Assembly (NCBI GenBank): GCA_017461945.1
Contig: JAFTSB010000024.1
Coordinates: 138,399 to 202,398 of the forward strand
DNA: 64,000 bases
Direction of reading: 5' to 3'
Source: Clostridia bacterium
GTDB lineage: Bacteria > Bacillota > Clostridia > Oscillospirales > CAG-272
The position numbers and the translations under genes are program-made. The first letter of the stretch is position 1. Each line of letters opens with the position of its first letter. This document shows, one piece after another, positions 17,101 to 25,938 of the stretch. The notes beneath the pieces were generated by a model, which saw only the letters and a program-made list of their open reading frames with translations, did no database searches and was not told the origin of the DNA.

Positions 17101-17995
17101 GCAACACCGCCTCCCTTCCCAATTCTTCTATTTTATCCATCATATCCTGCGGTAAGAGGGCCCGAACAATAACCTGCCCCTCCCCCTTGGATGCAGGAAA
17201 TTTTAAACAAGCGGCATGCAGGGCATGTCGTGCCATTCCGGCTCCGGTTCCATAAAGCTCATCTCCAAGTAACGGGTGACCAATATGAGCCATATGTACG
17301 CGTAGCTGGTGAGTACGTCCTGTATGAGGAATCAATTTCACTAACGAAAATTCCTCCCCTGCTACAATAGGTACCACCTCACTCACGGCGCGTTCCCCCT
17401 CCTTCACAGCGCAGATCTCGCGAAAGATAATGCTCTCCTCACGGCGCCGTATGCCGGTTTCGATCCGTTGTGGCTGCAGCAGTTTGCCTTGAACCAATGC
17501 AAGATAGCTTTTTTGTATTTCGCCACGTGCCATAGAAGCAGATAAAGCGGCCGCAGATAGCGCGTGTCTTGCAACCAAGACCACACCGGTGGTATTACGA
17601 TCCAAGCGGTTGATAAAGCGCGGCCGAAACGGAACACCATCCTTCGCAAAAAGCGCAGCAAGACCGTTGGCCAGCGTATCCTCAAAATGTCCGTGGGAGG
17701 GGTGCGTTGGCATATTGGCGGCCTTGTTGACAACCAGATAATCCTCTGTTTGTGCTATGACGCAAACCGGCAAATCGCGCGGTACCACGACCGAGGCACC
17801 GGGGGCATCCTCAATGGCCAGCTCCAGCACGTCACCACTGTAAACGACAGCACGCACCGTAACATGCGTCCCATTGAGCAGGATTCCTCGCTCGTCTCGC
17901 TTTAAGCGAGAAAGGAGCGCCGAAGACACGCCAATCTCGCGCAGATAATCGCGCAACAGCTTTCCTTGTTCAGAAGTATTTACAACAAAACGCAT
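17060..17995 (-). CDS. RluA/RluD family pseudouridine synthase
   Basis: A 311-residue enzyme that isomerises specific uridines in rRNA or tRNA. An S4-like N-terminal segment (LLRDYLRE, LSRLKRDERGILLNG) precedes the catalytic domain. The catalytic motif NRLDRNTTG is at 129-137 with Asp132 (family consensus RLDxxTSG, here Thr-Thr), and the C-terminal HTGRTHQLRVHM is present. The RNA target cannot be assigned from sequence. The frame extends 14 codons upstream, but GAAAGGGGTGAG lies just before ATG 17995. It overlaps the following DUF3810 gene by 41 bases. Confidence 0.92.
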   Translation of the reverse strand: MRFVVNTSEQGKLLRDYLREIGVSSALLSRLKRDERGILLNGTHVTVRAVVYSGDVLELAIEDAPGASVVVPRDLPVCVIAQTEDYLVVNKAANMPTHPSHGHFEDTLANGLAALFAKDGVPFRPRFINRLDRNTTGVVLVARHALSAAALSASMARGEIQKSYLALVQGKLLQPQRIETGIRRREESIIFREICAVKEGERAVSEVVPIVAGEEFSLVKLIPHTGRTHQLRVHMAHIGHPLLGDELYGTGAGMARHALHAACLKFPASKGEGQVIVRALLPQDMMDKIEELGREAVLLAKSECGQTGKEL

Positions 17996-18058
17996 CTTCT
18001 CACCCCTTTCGATATCATGATGAAAATAGTATATCACAAATATGCGCTTATTACAAGG

Positions 18059-18087
18059 AAAAACGGGATCCGTCGATCCCGTTTTTT
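18059..18087 (-). terminator. Terminator after the two-component system
   Basis: AAACGGGATC, CGTC, GATCCCGTTT with T runs at both ends. It lies 3' of the histidine kinase gene on the minus strand and isolates it from the pseudouridine synthase gene. Confidence 0.85.
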
Positions 18088-18090
18088 GGA

Positions 18091-19599
18091 TTATTTTGCA
18101 GAATTACACAAGGGGAGCTCAAACCAGAATTCACTCCCCACCCCCAAGGCGCTGTTTACACCGTAGGAGGCTTTGTGCGCTTCCAACACGCCTTTCACAA
18201 TGGAAAGGCCCAGTCCGGTTCCCATCACCGCACGCTTATGCACTTTATCTACACGGTAATAGCGATCCCAGATGTCGTTGATCTGTTCAGGAGGAATACC
18301 CTCGCCATCATCAGAAACGGAAACCCTGACTCTGCCATTGGCGATGGTTTGCGTAACCACCACACGCTTGGATTCCCCTGTGTAGTTGACAGCATTATTG
18401 ATCAAATTATAGATCACCTGCAGGATCATCGTACGGTCCGCCTCTACAACGGCGCGCTCCTCCCCACCACAAAACTCGATACTGTATCCTTCGTGACGGA
18501 TCAGTTGATCGTATCGTTTCATAGTATCCTGCACAGTTTCGGTCAGATCAAAGATGGCAGGTGTCATTTTTTGCGTTCCTGCCTGCAGTTTGGATAGATC
18601 CATCAGATCATTGACCAGCTCCGAAAGTCGGGTCGCCTCGTCAATGATCGCCTGTACATTTTCGGGAGAGTTTTCGCCGGGAATATCGCGCATCATTTCG
18701 CTGTATCCCCTGATCATCGTCAAGGGAGTGCGCAGGTCGTGAGAAATGTTGGCAATCAATTCTTTTTGCAATCTGTCAGTGGCGCCAATCTCAGCAGCAG
18801 CATAATTCAATGCATCTGCCAATTCCTGCACCTCACGATACCCCTTTCCCGAAAAATCAGGCTCATAATTTCCGGTTGCAAGGCCTCGCGCCTTTTCGGT
18901 GATCTCTGTCAACGGCTTGGATATGATTCTTGTCAGAATAAAGATGAGAATCAGAGCGGCACCGATCACAATACCGGCGATCCAGAAAAATTGAACCTGC
19001 AGTGTGCGCACGGTAGCATCCATCGGCGTTAACTCGCAGTCCACCATCAAAAGATATTCTACCCCGTCCACGTAAATCACGCGCACATGAATAGCGTTGA
19101 CGCTATCCGATCGCTTGTGGATACCGGGCAGGTGAAAGCCTTCTTCGTCCTCGCTTAAGGTATCGGCTTTGAATTCCATTCGCTCGTTATATACGCCATT
19201 ATTGGCAAGCGCAGAATCATAAAGACCGGAAAGTAACACGGGGGTCAAATGATGAATCATACAATCATTGGTAATGTCGGCATCTGCCAGTGTTCGGGCA
19301 ATGCCATTCTCCACCGTAAACACGCGAATACACATTTGTCGCCCACGCGCAATCTCCTCCACGCGCCCGTCGATATCCTCGGCGCTGATGTAACTGGAGA
19401 TGCGCTCAGCAATACGGTTCATCTCCAAAAATCGCTCTTTTTCATAAAAATACGCCAACATGCGAATTTGAAAGAACCATAACGTCACAAAAATCAAAAT
19501 AACAAAGGCAGCAAAGCACGCAAACAAACGGCGACGAATGCCACCTTTGTTTTTCTCTTTTTTCTTCATAGCGTCAAGCACTTGAACGTTGCGATCCAT
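18091..19599 (-). CDS. Sensor histidine kinase
   Basis: A 502-residue membrane kinase of the HisKA/HATPase_c type. Membrane segments are near 25-45 and 203-224, flanking an extracytoplasmic sensor of about 155 residues. A HAMP domain follows, then the H-box ISHDLRTPL with phospho-acceptor His at about 287, the N-box NLINNAVNYTG, the G1 box DDGEGIP and the G2 box GTGLGLSIVKG. The start ATG overlaps the response regulator stop (TGATG). The gene order htrA-regulator-kinase resembles CssRS/HtrA or LiaRS-type envelope stress modules, so I infer that it senses envelope or secretion stress and controls htrA. Confidence 0.93.
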   Translation of the reverse strand: MDRNVQVLDAMKKKEKNKGGIRRRLFACFAAFVILIFVTLWFFQIRMLAYFYEKERFLEMNRIAERISSYISAEDIDGRVEEIARGRQMCIRVFTVENGIARTLADADITNDCMIHHLTPVLLSGLYDSALANNGVYNERMEFKADTLSEDEEGFHLPGIHKRSDSVNAIHVRVIYVDGVEYLLMVDCELTPMDATVRTLQVQFFWIAGIVIGAALILIFILTRIISKPLTEITEKARGLATGNYEPDFSGKGYREVQELADALNYAAAEIGATDRLQKELIANISHDLRTPLTMIRGYSEMMRDIPGENSPENVQAIIDEATRLSELVNDLMDLSKLQAGTQKMTPAIFDLTETVQDTMKRYDQLIRHEGYSIEFCGGEERAVVEADRTMILQVIYNLINNAVNYTGESKRVVVTQTIANGRVRVSVSDDGEGIPPEQINDIWDRYYRVDKVHKRAVMGTGLGLSIVKGVLEAHKASYGVNSALGVGSEFWFELPLCNSAK

Positions 19600-20285
19600 C
19601 AATGCTCCTCAAAACGGTATCCCACCCCTCGCAGGGTGACGATATACTCGCTGTATTTCCCCAAGGTTTTACGCAATAGCTTGATATGTGTATCCAGCGT
19701 ACGAGCATCGCCATAAAAATCGTAGCCCCATACCTCATTCAAAAGCTTTTCGCGGCTGAGCGCCACATTGCGATTGCGTAACAGGTAAAAGAACAGATCG
19801 TACTCCTTGGGAGACATATCCACCCGTGCACCATCTATATAAACAATGCGCGCCGTCAAGTCCACGCGCAAGCCGCCGTTATCCAGCTCGACGATCTGAT
19901 TTTTTTCGCGATCCGGCTCGCGGCGTTTCATGCGCTTCATCACGGCTTCTACGCGCAGCATCAGCTCGCGTGGGGAAAAGGGCTTGACAACATAGTCATC
20001 CACCCCCAACTCAAAGCCATTGATCTTGTCGTATTCCTCGCCGCGTGCAGAAAGCATAATAATGGGCGTATCGGCCGTTTTTCGGATCTCGCGACAAGCG
20101 GAAAATCCGTCAAGTTCCGGCATCATAATGTCCAAAATAATAATGTCAAAGGTCTCACGCCTGCAAAGACTAACAGCCTCCATACCGTCACCGGCCTCGG
20201 TTACCGTATGCCCTTCAAACTCGGCATATTTGCGAATGATCGACCGTATGCGGATCTCGTCATCCACTACCAGAATGCGATACAT
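19599..20285 (-). CDS. OmpR/PhoB family response regulator
   Basis: A 228-residue regulator. The receiver domain has the acidic pair VVDDE at 7-10, the phosphorylation site Asp52 in ILDIMMPELDG, and the switch Lys in VVKPFSPREL near 102. The C-terminal winged helix contains SPKEYDLFFYLLRN, SREKLLNEVWGYDF and DTHIKLLRKTLG, then the terminal YIVTLRGVGYRFE of the OmpR class. The start ATG 20285 follows AAAGGGGATATT; five earlier in-frame codons include that site. It starts 12 bases after htrA and is coupled to the kinase gene. Confidence 0.95.
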   Translation of the reverse strand: MYRILVVDDEIRIRSIIRKYAEFEGHTVTEAGDGMEAVSLCRRETFDIIILDIMMPELDGFSACREIRKTADTPIIMLSARGEEYDKINGFELGVDDYVVKPFSPRELMLRVEAVMKRMKRREPDREKNQIVELDNGGLRVDLTARIVYIDGARVDMSPKEYDLFFYLLRNRNVALSREKLLNEVWGYDFYGDARTLDTHIKLLRKTLGKYSEYIVTLRGVGYRFEEH

Positions 20286-20296
20286 AATATCCCCTT

Positions 20297-21643
20297 TCAA
20301 TCAAAGTCAACGCTGGCCCCGGCAGGAATGTACTCCACCAGCTTTACCGTTAAAGTCACTTCTGTATTTTTGCGCAGGACAATTACCGTAACCTCGTCAC
20401 CGACATTGTGCGAACGGATAATGCGCTTTAATTCGGATAGCTTGCTGACAGAGGTGCCATCCACGCTCAAAATAATGTCCTCTTTTTCAAATTGCGTGTT
20501 GTTTCCGGCATCGTAGATATACAACACCTGTTGGTATTGGAAAATGCTGATCTGTACATTTCCTTCTTGAACGGTCACACCCAAGGCAGGAATATTCGGA
20601 ATATATCCAAGCTTTAACAAATGGTTGATGGAAACGATGGCGCTATCCACCGGAATGGCAAATCCAAGCCCTTCTACACCCGCGGCAGAGTATTTTGCGT
20701 TCACAATGCCGATCAATTCACCCGACAGATTAAAAAGACCGCCGCCGGAATTGCCGGAGTTGATAGCTGCATTGGTTTGGATCAGCGTCATTGTCACACC
20801 GTCCACCACAATCTCGCGTTCCAAAGCGCTGATAATACCATTTGTTACGGTGCCACCCAGCTCACCTAAGGGATTACCAATGGCAATGACCTCCTCACCC
20901 AAGGCCAACGCACTGCTGTATCCCAGCTTTGCTACCGTTAGTGCCTCTTGAGGAGTGATCTTGATGATGGCAATATCGCCATCCTCATCCGCACCGCGCA
21001 CAGAAGCCTCGTAGGTGTTGCCGTTGGTCAAGCGGACATATACATTGGTGGCACCATCGATCACGTGATTATTGGTTACGATAATACCGTCGGCATGAAT
21101 GATTACGCCGCTGCCGGCACCAGCAGAAATGGTTCCGTAATTGGATTGGGTTGTGGTCATAATCTCCACCACAGAGTCCTTGACTGCTGCAATGGCCTCA
21201 ATCATAGTTTTGGGATCATTGCCTGCAGATCCGTTTTTAGAATCCTGCAACGTGCTACCATCATTTTTGGATATTACAACATCGGCATAATGATACCCAT
21301 TACTACCGTCATTTGTATATACGTTTGCTCCGAGATCTACATTGGTATTTGTGTTTCCGTGAGTATACCCAGAAGTATCCGACAGCTGGTCAGCAACCAG
21401 ATATCCCACAACGCCAACCATAGAAAGAAGCAGCACACCGAGAATGGCACACAGTGCGATCACAGCAATCCGTTTTTTCCGTTTTTTGCGTTGCTCCTCC
21501 TTGACCTTTTCAGGATCCTGATAGGAAACGCCATACCAATAAGCCCCTGTGGAATCAAAAAAGGAATTCGGCTGTGAGTTTGCGTTGAAATCGGATTCAT
21601 TTTGCGTATTTTTTTGATCGTTGAAATCGTCAGGATGGTTCAT
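20297..21643 (-). CDS. HtrA/DegP-type membrane serine protease with PDZ domain
   Basis: A 448-residue S1C protease. A cytoplasmic N-terminus of about 57 residues, rich in Asn and Asp and then strongly basic (QRKKRKKR), precedes one membrane segment at 59-84. The trypsin-like domain follows, with the catalytic triad His193 (NNHVIDGA), Asp223 (DGDIAIIKI) and Ser299 (NSGNSGGGLFN). A PDZ domain occupies about 345-440. Members degrade misfolded exported proteins. GGAAGGAGAG precedes the start. The response regulator and kinase follow in the same transcript, which suggests regulation by envelope stress. An inverted repeat CCGTCA-N16-TGACGG at 21670-21697 lies over a TATACT box upstream and may be a regulator site. 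Confidence 0.93.
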   Translation of the reverse strand: MNHPDDFNDQKNTQNESDFNANSQPNSFFDSTGAYWYGVSYQDPEKVKEEQRKKRKKRIAVIALCAILGVLLLSMVGVVGYLVADQLSDTSGYTHGNTNTNVDLGANVYTNDGSNGYHYADVVISKNDGSTLQDSKNGSAGNDPKTMIEAIAAVKDSVVEIMTTTQSNYGTISAGAGSGVIIHADGIIVTNNHVIDGATNVYVRLTNGNTYEASVRGADEDGDIAIIKITPQEALTVAKLGYSSALALGEEVIAIGNPLGELGGTVTNGIISALEREIVVDGVTMTLIQTNAAINSGNSGGGLFNLSGELIGIVNAKYSAAGVEGLGFAIPVDSAIVSINHLLKLGYIPNIPALGVTVQEGNVQISIFQYQQVLYIYDAGNNTQFEKEDIILSVDGTSVSKLSELKRIIRSHNVGDEVTVIVLRKNTEVTLTVKLVEYIPAGASVDFD

Positions 21644-21669
21644 TGGTGTCTCTCCTTCCGTTTAATCTA

Positions 21670-21697
21670 CCGTCAGTATATCCTTGTTTTGTGACGG
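21670..21697. promoter_or_regulatory. Inverted repeat upstream of htrA
   Basis: CCGTCA (21670-21675) and TGACGG (21692-21697) are exact inverted half-sites 16 bases apart. On the minus strand a TATACT -10-like box lies between them and no good -35 is visible, as is common for activated promoters. It may bind the linked response regulator. Confidence 0.35.
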
Positions 21698-21753
21698 TTT
21701 GATGATTGCCAGGCAAAAAAGATTTGAAATTGCACAAAATCCATGCAGTATCA

Positions 21754-21782
21754 TTGAAATGCCTTTTGAAATATGTTATAAT
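21754..21782 (+). promoter_or_regulatory. Promoter for the queG-like gene and addBA
   Basis: TTGAAA (21754-21759), 17 bases, TATAAT (21777-21782). The next start codon is at 21819, after AGGCGGTGATGTT. Confidence 0.75.
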
Positions 21783-21818
21783 GCATTATGTAATTCTTAA
21801 ACAAAAGGCGGTGATGTT

Positions 21819-22643
21819 ATGCAACAGTTGATCCCATCTCTGCTCTCGCAGCACGGTATTTTTTTGTGCGCCCCGATCTCTCTTTCCCATTGCCGCATTA
21901 CGCGTGGATATTTGTTGGAACGCGCCGGGATCACTACAGGCACCGCTTGGATGTTTGCTGTACCTTATTATACCACAGAGTGCGACAATCCTGCAAGAAA
22001 TATTTCCGCTTATGCGGTGTCCGGTGATTATCACCGTTTCTTTGCCGGGCTATTTGATGAGATTTTGCCGGTTCTGCGCAAGCGCTTTCCCACCAATACA
22101 TTTGTCGGCTTTACCGATCATTCCCCCCTTGCCGAGGCCGAGGCGGCCGTCAATGCCGGTTTGGGTTTTTGGGGCTGCAATCACTTGTTTTTGACCGATC
22201 GATATTCCTCTTATGTATTTCTGGGTGAAATCATCACCGATGCAATGGTAGAAACCCCCGTTCACGAGCCCAAAATATGCAACGCCTGTGGCGCTTGCCA
22301 AAAAGCCTGCCCCGTTCAGCTATCCGTTGAGCGGTGTCTTTCGGCGTTGACACAAAAAAAGGGAGAGCTGTCAAAGGCAGAACAAGAGCTGCTTTTGCAG
22401 CAAGGTTGCGCATGGGGATGTGACATCTGCCAAGAAAACTGTCCCGTCACGCAAAGAGCCAAGACACGGGGCAGCATCTATACCACCATTCCCTATTTCC
22501 AAAACACCGCCCTGCCTCATTTGACTGCCAAAGAAATCGCGACTATGAGCGATGACGATTTTGCGGCACGGGCTTACAGCTGGCGCGGGCGCGCCGTCAT
22601 TTTGCGTAATTTAGACATACTGGAGAAAGGAGAGTCTACATGA
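21819..22643 (+). CDS. Short epoxyqueuosine reductase (QueG)-like iron-sulfur protein
   Basis: QueG reduces epoxyqueuosine to queuosine in tRNA using cobalamin and two [4Fe-4S] clusters. This 274-residue protein keeps the ferredoxin module: CNACGACQKACP at 154-165 and CAWGCDICQENCP at 197-209, i.e. eight cysteines in the CxxCxxCxxxCP pattern. It also has FTDHSPL, where Asp100 matches the catalytic Asp of VDTxPL in QueG. It is about 75 to 100 residues shorter than standard QueG: the N-terminal cobalamin-binding part is reduced and the C-terminal HEAT repeats are missing. It may therefore be a different member of the family. The stop overlaps the addB start (ATGA). Confidence 0.75.
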   Translation: MQQLIPSLLSQHGIFLCAPISLSHCRITRGYLLERAGITTGTAWMFAVPYYTTECDNPARNISAYAVSGDYHRFFAGLFDEILPVLRKRFPTNTFVGFTDHSPLAEAEAAVNAGLGFWGCNHLFLTDRYSSYVFLGEIITDAMVETPVHEPKICNACGACQKACPVQLSVERCLSALTQKKGELSKAEQELLLQQGCAWGCDICQENCPVTQRAKTRGSIYTTIPYFQNTALPHLTAKEIATMSDDDFAARAYSWRGRAVILRNLDILEKGEST

Positions 22644-25600
22644 TTCGTTTCATTTACGGTGCAGGTAGCGATGCCACACGTCAACTGCTGACCGAATCAA
22701 TCCTGCAGGATCTGGCCGACGGTTTTCAGGCGATTTTGCTTGTTCCCGAGCAGGAAACGGTCATTACGGAGCGACGAATGCTGGAGAGTCTCCCCGCCAC
22801 CGCCCAGCTCTCCTTTGAGGTGTTAAATTTTTCCCGCTTGGCCAACCGAACTTTTCGCGCCATCGGCGGTCTTTCCTATCACTTGGCCTCTCCTGCCGTT
22901 TCCGCCCTTTTGATGTGGAAATCCTTGCGAGAGGTTGCACCTCTTTTGCAGCAATACGGAGCAGATGCCGCCAAAGACAGCGCCCTTTGTGAACTGATGC
23001 TGAAAACCCACGCACAGTGTAAGGCTTGCTGTATCACCGCAGACGATCTGCTTTCTACCGCAGATTCTCTCCCTGTTGGAGATCCGCTTCGGGATAAGCT
23101 ACACGATATCGGCCTGACACTTGGCACCTTTGAAGCTGCATTTGGCACACGCTTTGACAATTCCGACGACGAGCTGACACGCCTGGCAGCCGCCTTGGCC
23201 GGTGATGGCAAGCAGTTATTTGCCAATACACACATATATCTGGACTCGTTTACGGATTTCACCGCACAGGAACAAGCCGTTCTGGAACAGCTGATGCGCA
23301 TTGCGCCAACGCTCTCTATCACCTTTCCTCTTTCCGCTCCCACCGAGAAAGGCTTGCATCTCAAGGCGATCCAAGACAGCCACGACACGCTGTTCGCTAT
23401 GGCCAAGAAAAACGGCCTGCGCATTATGCGCGAAGTGCCCGAACAGCCCAGGCCCAGTGACAGCATTTCTTATATCTCTGCCCACCTATTCGATATGGGA
23501 GCCGAGCCAGCCCCCTTATCTATGCTGCAAGACGAGAAAATCCAGGTAATTTCTTGTTCCTCCCCCTTTGAAGAGGCCGAAGCGATCGCTTGCGAGATTC
23601 ACAGACTGATCCGTGCCGGCTGCCGTTATCGAGACATCACAATTGTGGTACGCAATGCCGAGAGCTGGAGCGGTATTCTGGACACCGCTTTGGAAAAGGA
23701 AGACATTCCTTGCTTTATCTCTGAAAAAGCAGATATCGCCGTTCACCCCTTGATTAAGCTGATCAATCAAGCCCTTCGTATCAAGATCGGTCGTTGGCGC
23801 GAGGAGGATGTCATAGGTCTATTAAAAACCGGGCTATGTAACGTCAGCCCCAACGATATCAACCTCTTTGAGGAATACGCATCCGTTTGGCATCCGCGTG
23901 GTGAAAAAGCGTATAACGGCATGCCCTTTTCCAAAAATCCTGATGGTTTTACGCAACGGATTTCTCCCCGTGGCGAGCGTATTTTGCAAGGCGCCAATGC
24001 CGCGCGTGAATCCATTATCAGCCCACTTGTGCGTTTACACAACGATCTTGAAAAGGGAGAAAATGCAACGGCGCTTTGCAACGCGCTGTATAACTTTTTA
24101 GAAGATTTGGATATTAAGAGCAAGCTTGCCGAAAAGGCCAAAAAGCACCTATACGCAGGTGAGCGGCGCGAGGCAGAGGAGCTCTCTCGCTTATACAATG
24201 TAACGATTGATGCGTTGGAGGATATTTCCAACGCTATCGGCGATCAAAAGCTGACCGTTTCGGAATTTGCCGATGTGCTGGGGCTTGTATTTTCCCACAC
24301 AGACATCGGCGTGATTCCCACCTCTGCAGACGAGGTGGTAATTGGCTCTGCCGCAATGCTTCGTGCAGATCATCCTCGCTTTGTTCTGGTGGCCGGATTG
24401 GTGGAGGGCGCGTTCCCACAGACCGTAACCGAGGACGGCCTTTTTAGCTTTGCTGAAAAAGAACGTCTGGCCACTTTAAACGTGGAATTCTCTTCACAAA
24501 GTGAAGTGCTTGCCTCCGAAGAGTTGTTTTATATTCATCGTGCCTTTTCGACTCCGAGAGACGGTTTGACGCTTTTTTATTCTACCAGTTCAACCGATGG
24601 GCGTTCTACCTCCCCCTCGATCGGTGTGGAACGCACGCTGCGCCTACTAAACAAAAAATCCGCTACTTCCTTTGGAGCTCGCCCCTTATTGGAACGCATT
24701 TATTCTCCCTCCGGTGCAATGGAGCATCTGCCCGAATGGTCGGGAGAGGTTGCCGATGAGGTACTTACACTTTTAAAAAATCAAAAGTTGCCTGCCGTCA
24801 AGAGCCTGGAGCGCCCCGTGGTCGACCCCATTGCCGCCGTTTGCTCTGACACGGCGAGATTCCTCTTTACCACCGGACGATTTAATCCTACCCATCTGGA
24901 AAAGTTCTCCTCCTGCAGATTTGCCTATTACTGCTCACATGTGTTGCATTTGCGAGAGGACCGCAGCAGCTCCATCAGTTCTGCTGAAATCGGAACCTTT
25001 ATTCATTTTGTGCTGGAGCATGTCATGAACGCCATACAAAAATCCGACGGCTCCTTCCGCTCCTTCACCGCAGAAAAGCAACAGGACCTGGTGACCCATA
25101 TCTGTACGGATTATCGGCAGGCATTGCAAGAAGCCGGTTGTGACTTCACTCCACGTGCCGATGCTCTTTTGGCGCGGTTAAAAACCTTGGCAGGGCTGAT
25201 TGTTTCCAGTTTGGTGGCCGAATTTGCCGACAGCCTGTTCTCGCCCGCCTTTTTGGAATTGGATCTTGCCTCCGCAGGCGAGCGTGCGACCGTTTCTATG
25301 CAAGACGGAACCACAATCCCCTTGACAGGCAAGGCTGACCGCGTGGACCATTGGCGCGATGAAAATGGGAACTCCTATTTGCGTGTGGCCGATTATAAAA
25401 CCGGCACTCGCAGCTTTGATGCGAATGACATTGAAAAAGGCTTCTGTCTACAAATGCCGCTTTATCTTCTGGCTTTATGCCGCGGAGAGCATCCACAGCT
25501 GGCAAGCAAGCTGAAAATTCCGGCAAACACTGTTTTTCGACCGGCAGGTGTTACCTATCTTTCCTCTGCAATCGGTACCGAAAATACCGATTGCAAGCAA

Positions 25601-25924
25601 AGCAGCGAAGATGCGATGCTCAATGCCCTGCACCGCCTGTCGCGAGAGGGTCTGGTCATCTCCGACCCCAATGTACAAAACGCTATGTCCCTTTCCGGCG
25701 ACAAGCAAATTGTAGGTGGCGGCCGCAGTCAAAAGAAAAGGGCCATCTCACCCGAGGAATTCGACCAGCTTTTTGACACCCTTGAGCAAACCATCGTCCG
25801 CATTGTAGGGGACATGAGAAGTGGCAAGGCCGAAGCAATTCCCCACAAGCACGGCGCCCGAACCCCCTGTGATTTCTGCTCCTTTGGCGCGGTTTGCCGT
25901 TCTTCCAAAAAATCAAATGCGTAA
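22640..25924 (+). CDS. addB: ATP-dependent helicase-nuclease subunit B
   Basis: AddB is the second subunit of AddAB, which resects double-strand breaks for RecA-mediated repair, in place of RecBCD. The 1094-residue protein has an inactive-helicase-like N-terminal half and a C-terminal RecB-type nuclease with GKADRVD and VADYKTG. Four cysteines for the [4Fe-4S] staple are present: one in KFSSCRFAYYC near residue 757, then C-x2-C-x5-C in TPCDFCSFGAVC near the C-terminus. The N-terminal nucleotide loop reads GAGSDATR and lacks the GK(S/T) of a Walker A motif. The start overlaps the preceding stop and addA follows after 14 bases. Confidence 0.92.
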   Translation: MIRFIYGAGSDATRQLLTESILQDLADGFQAILLVPEQETVITERRMLESLPATAQLSFEVLNFSRLANRTFRAIGGLSYHLASPAVSALLMWKSLREVAPLLQQYGADAAKDSALCELMLKTHAQCKACCITADDLLSTADSLPVGDPLRDKLHDIGLTLGTFEAAFGTRFDNSDDELTRLAAALAGDGKQLFANTHIYLDSFTDFTAQEQAVLEQLMRIAPTLSITFPLSAPTEKGLHLKAIQDSHDTLFAMAKKNGLRIMREVPEQPRPSDSISYISAHLFDMGAEPAPLSMLQDEKIQVISCSSPFEEAEAIACEIHRLIRAGCRYRDITIVVRNAESWSGILDTALEKEDIPCFISEKADIAVHPLIKLINQALRIKIGRWREEDVIGLLKTGLCNVSPNDINLFEEYASVWHPRGEKAYNGMPFSKNPDGFTQRISPRGERILQGANAARESIISPLVRLHNDLEKGENATALCNALYNFLEDLDIKSKLAEKAKKHLYAGERREAEELSRLYNVTIDALEDISNAIGDQKLTVSEFADVLGLVFSHTDIGVIPTSADEVVIGSAAMLRADHPRFVLVAGLVEGAFPQTVTEDGLFSFAEKERLATLNVEFSSQSEVLASEELFYIHRAFSTPRDGLTLFYSTSSTDGRSTSPSIGVERTLRLLNKKSATSFGARPLLERIYSPSGAMEHLPEWSGEVADEVLTLLKNQKLPAVKSLERPVVDPIAAVCSDTARFLFTTGRFNPTHLEKFSSCRFAYYCSHVLHLREDRSSSISSAEIGTFIHFVLEHVMNAIQKSDGSFRSFTAEKQQDLVTHICTDYRQALQEAGCDFTPRADALLARLKTLAGLIVSSLVAEFADSLFSPAFLELDLASAGERATVSMQDGTTIPLTGKADRVDHWRDENGNSYLRVADYKTGTRSFDANDIEKGFCLQMPLYLLALCRGEHPQLASKLKIPANTVFRPAGVTYLSSAIGTENTDCKQSSEDAMLNALHRLSREGLVISDPNVQNAMSLSGDKQIVGGGRSQKKRAISPEEFDQLFDTLEQTIVRIVGDMRSGKAEAIPHKHGARTPCDFCSFGAVCRSSKKSNA

Positions 25925-25938
25925 AGGAGGATACCACT

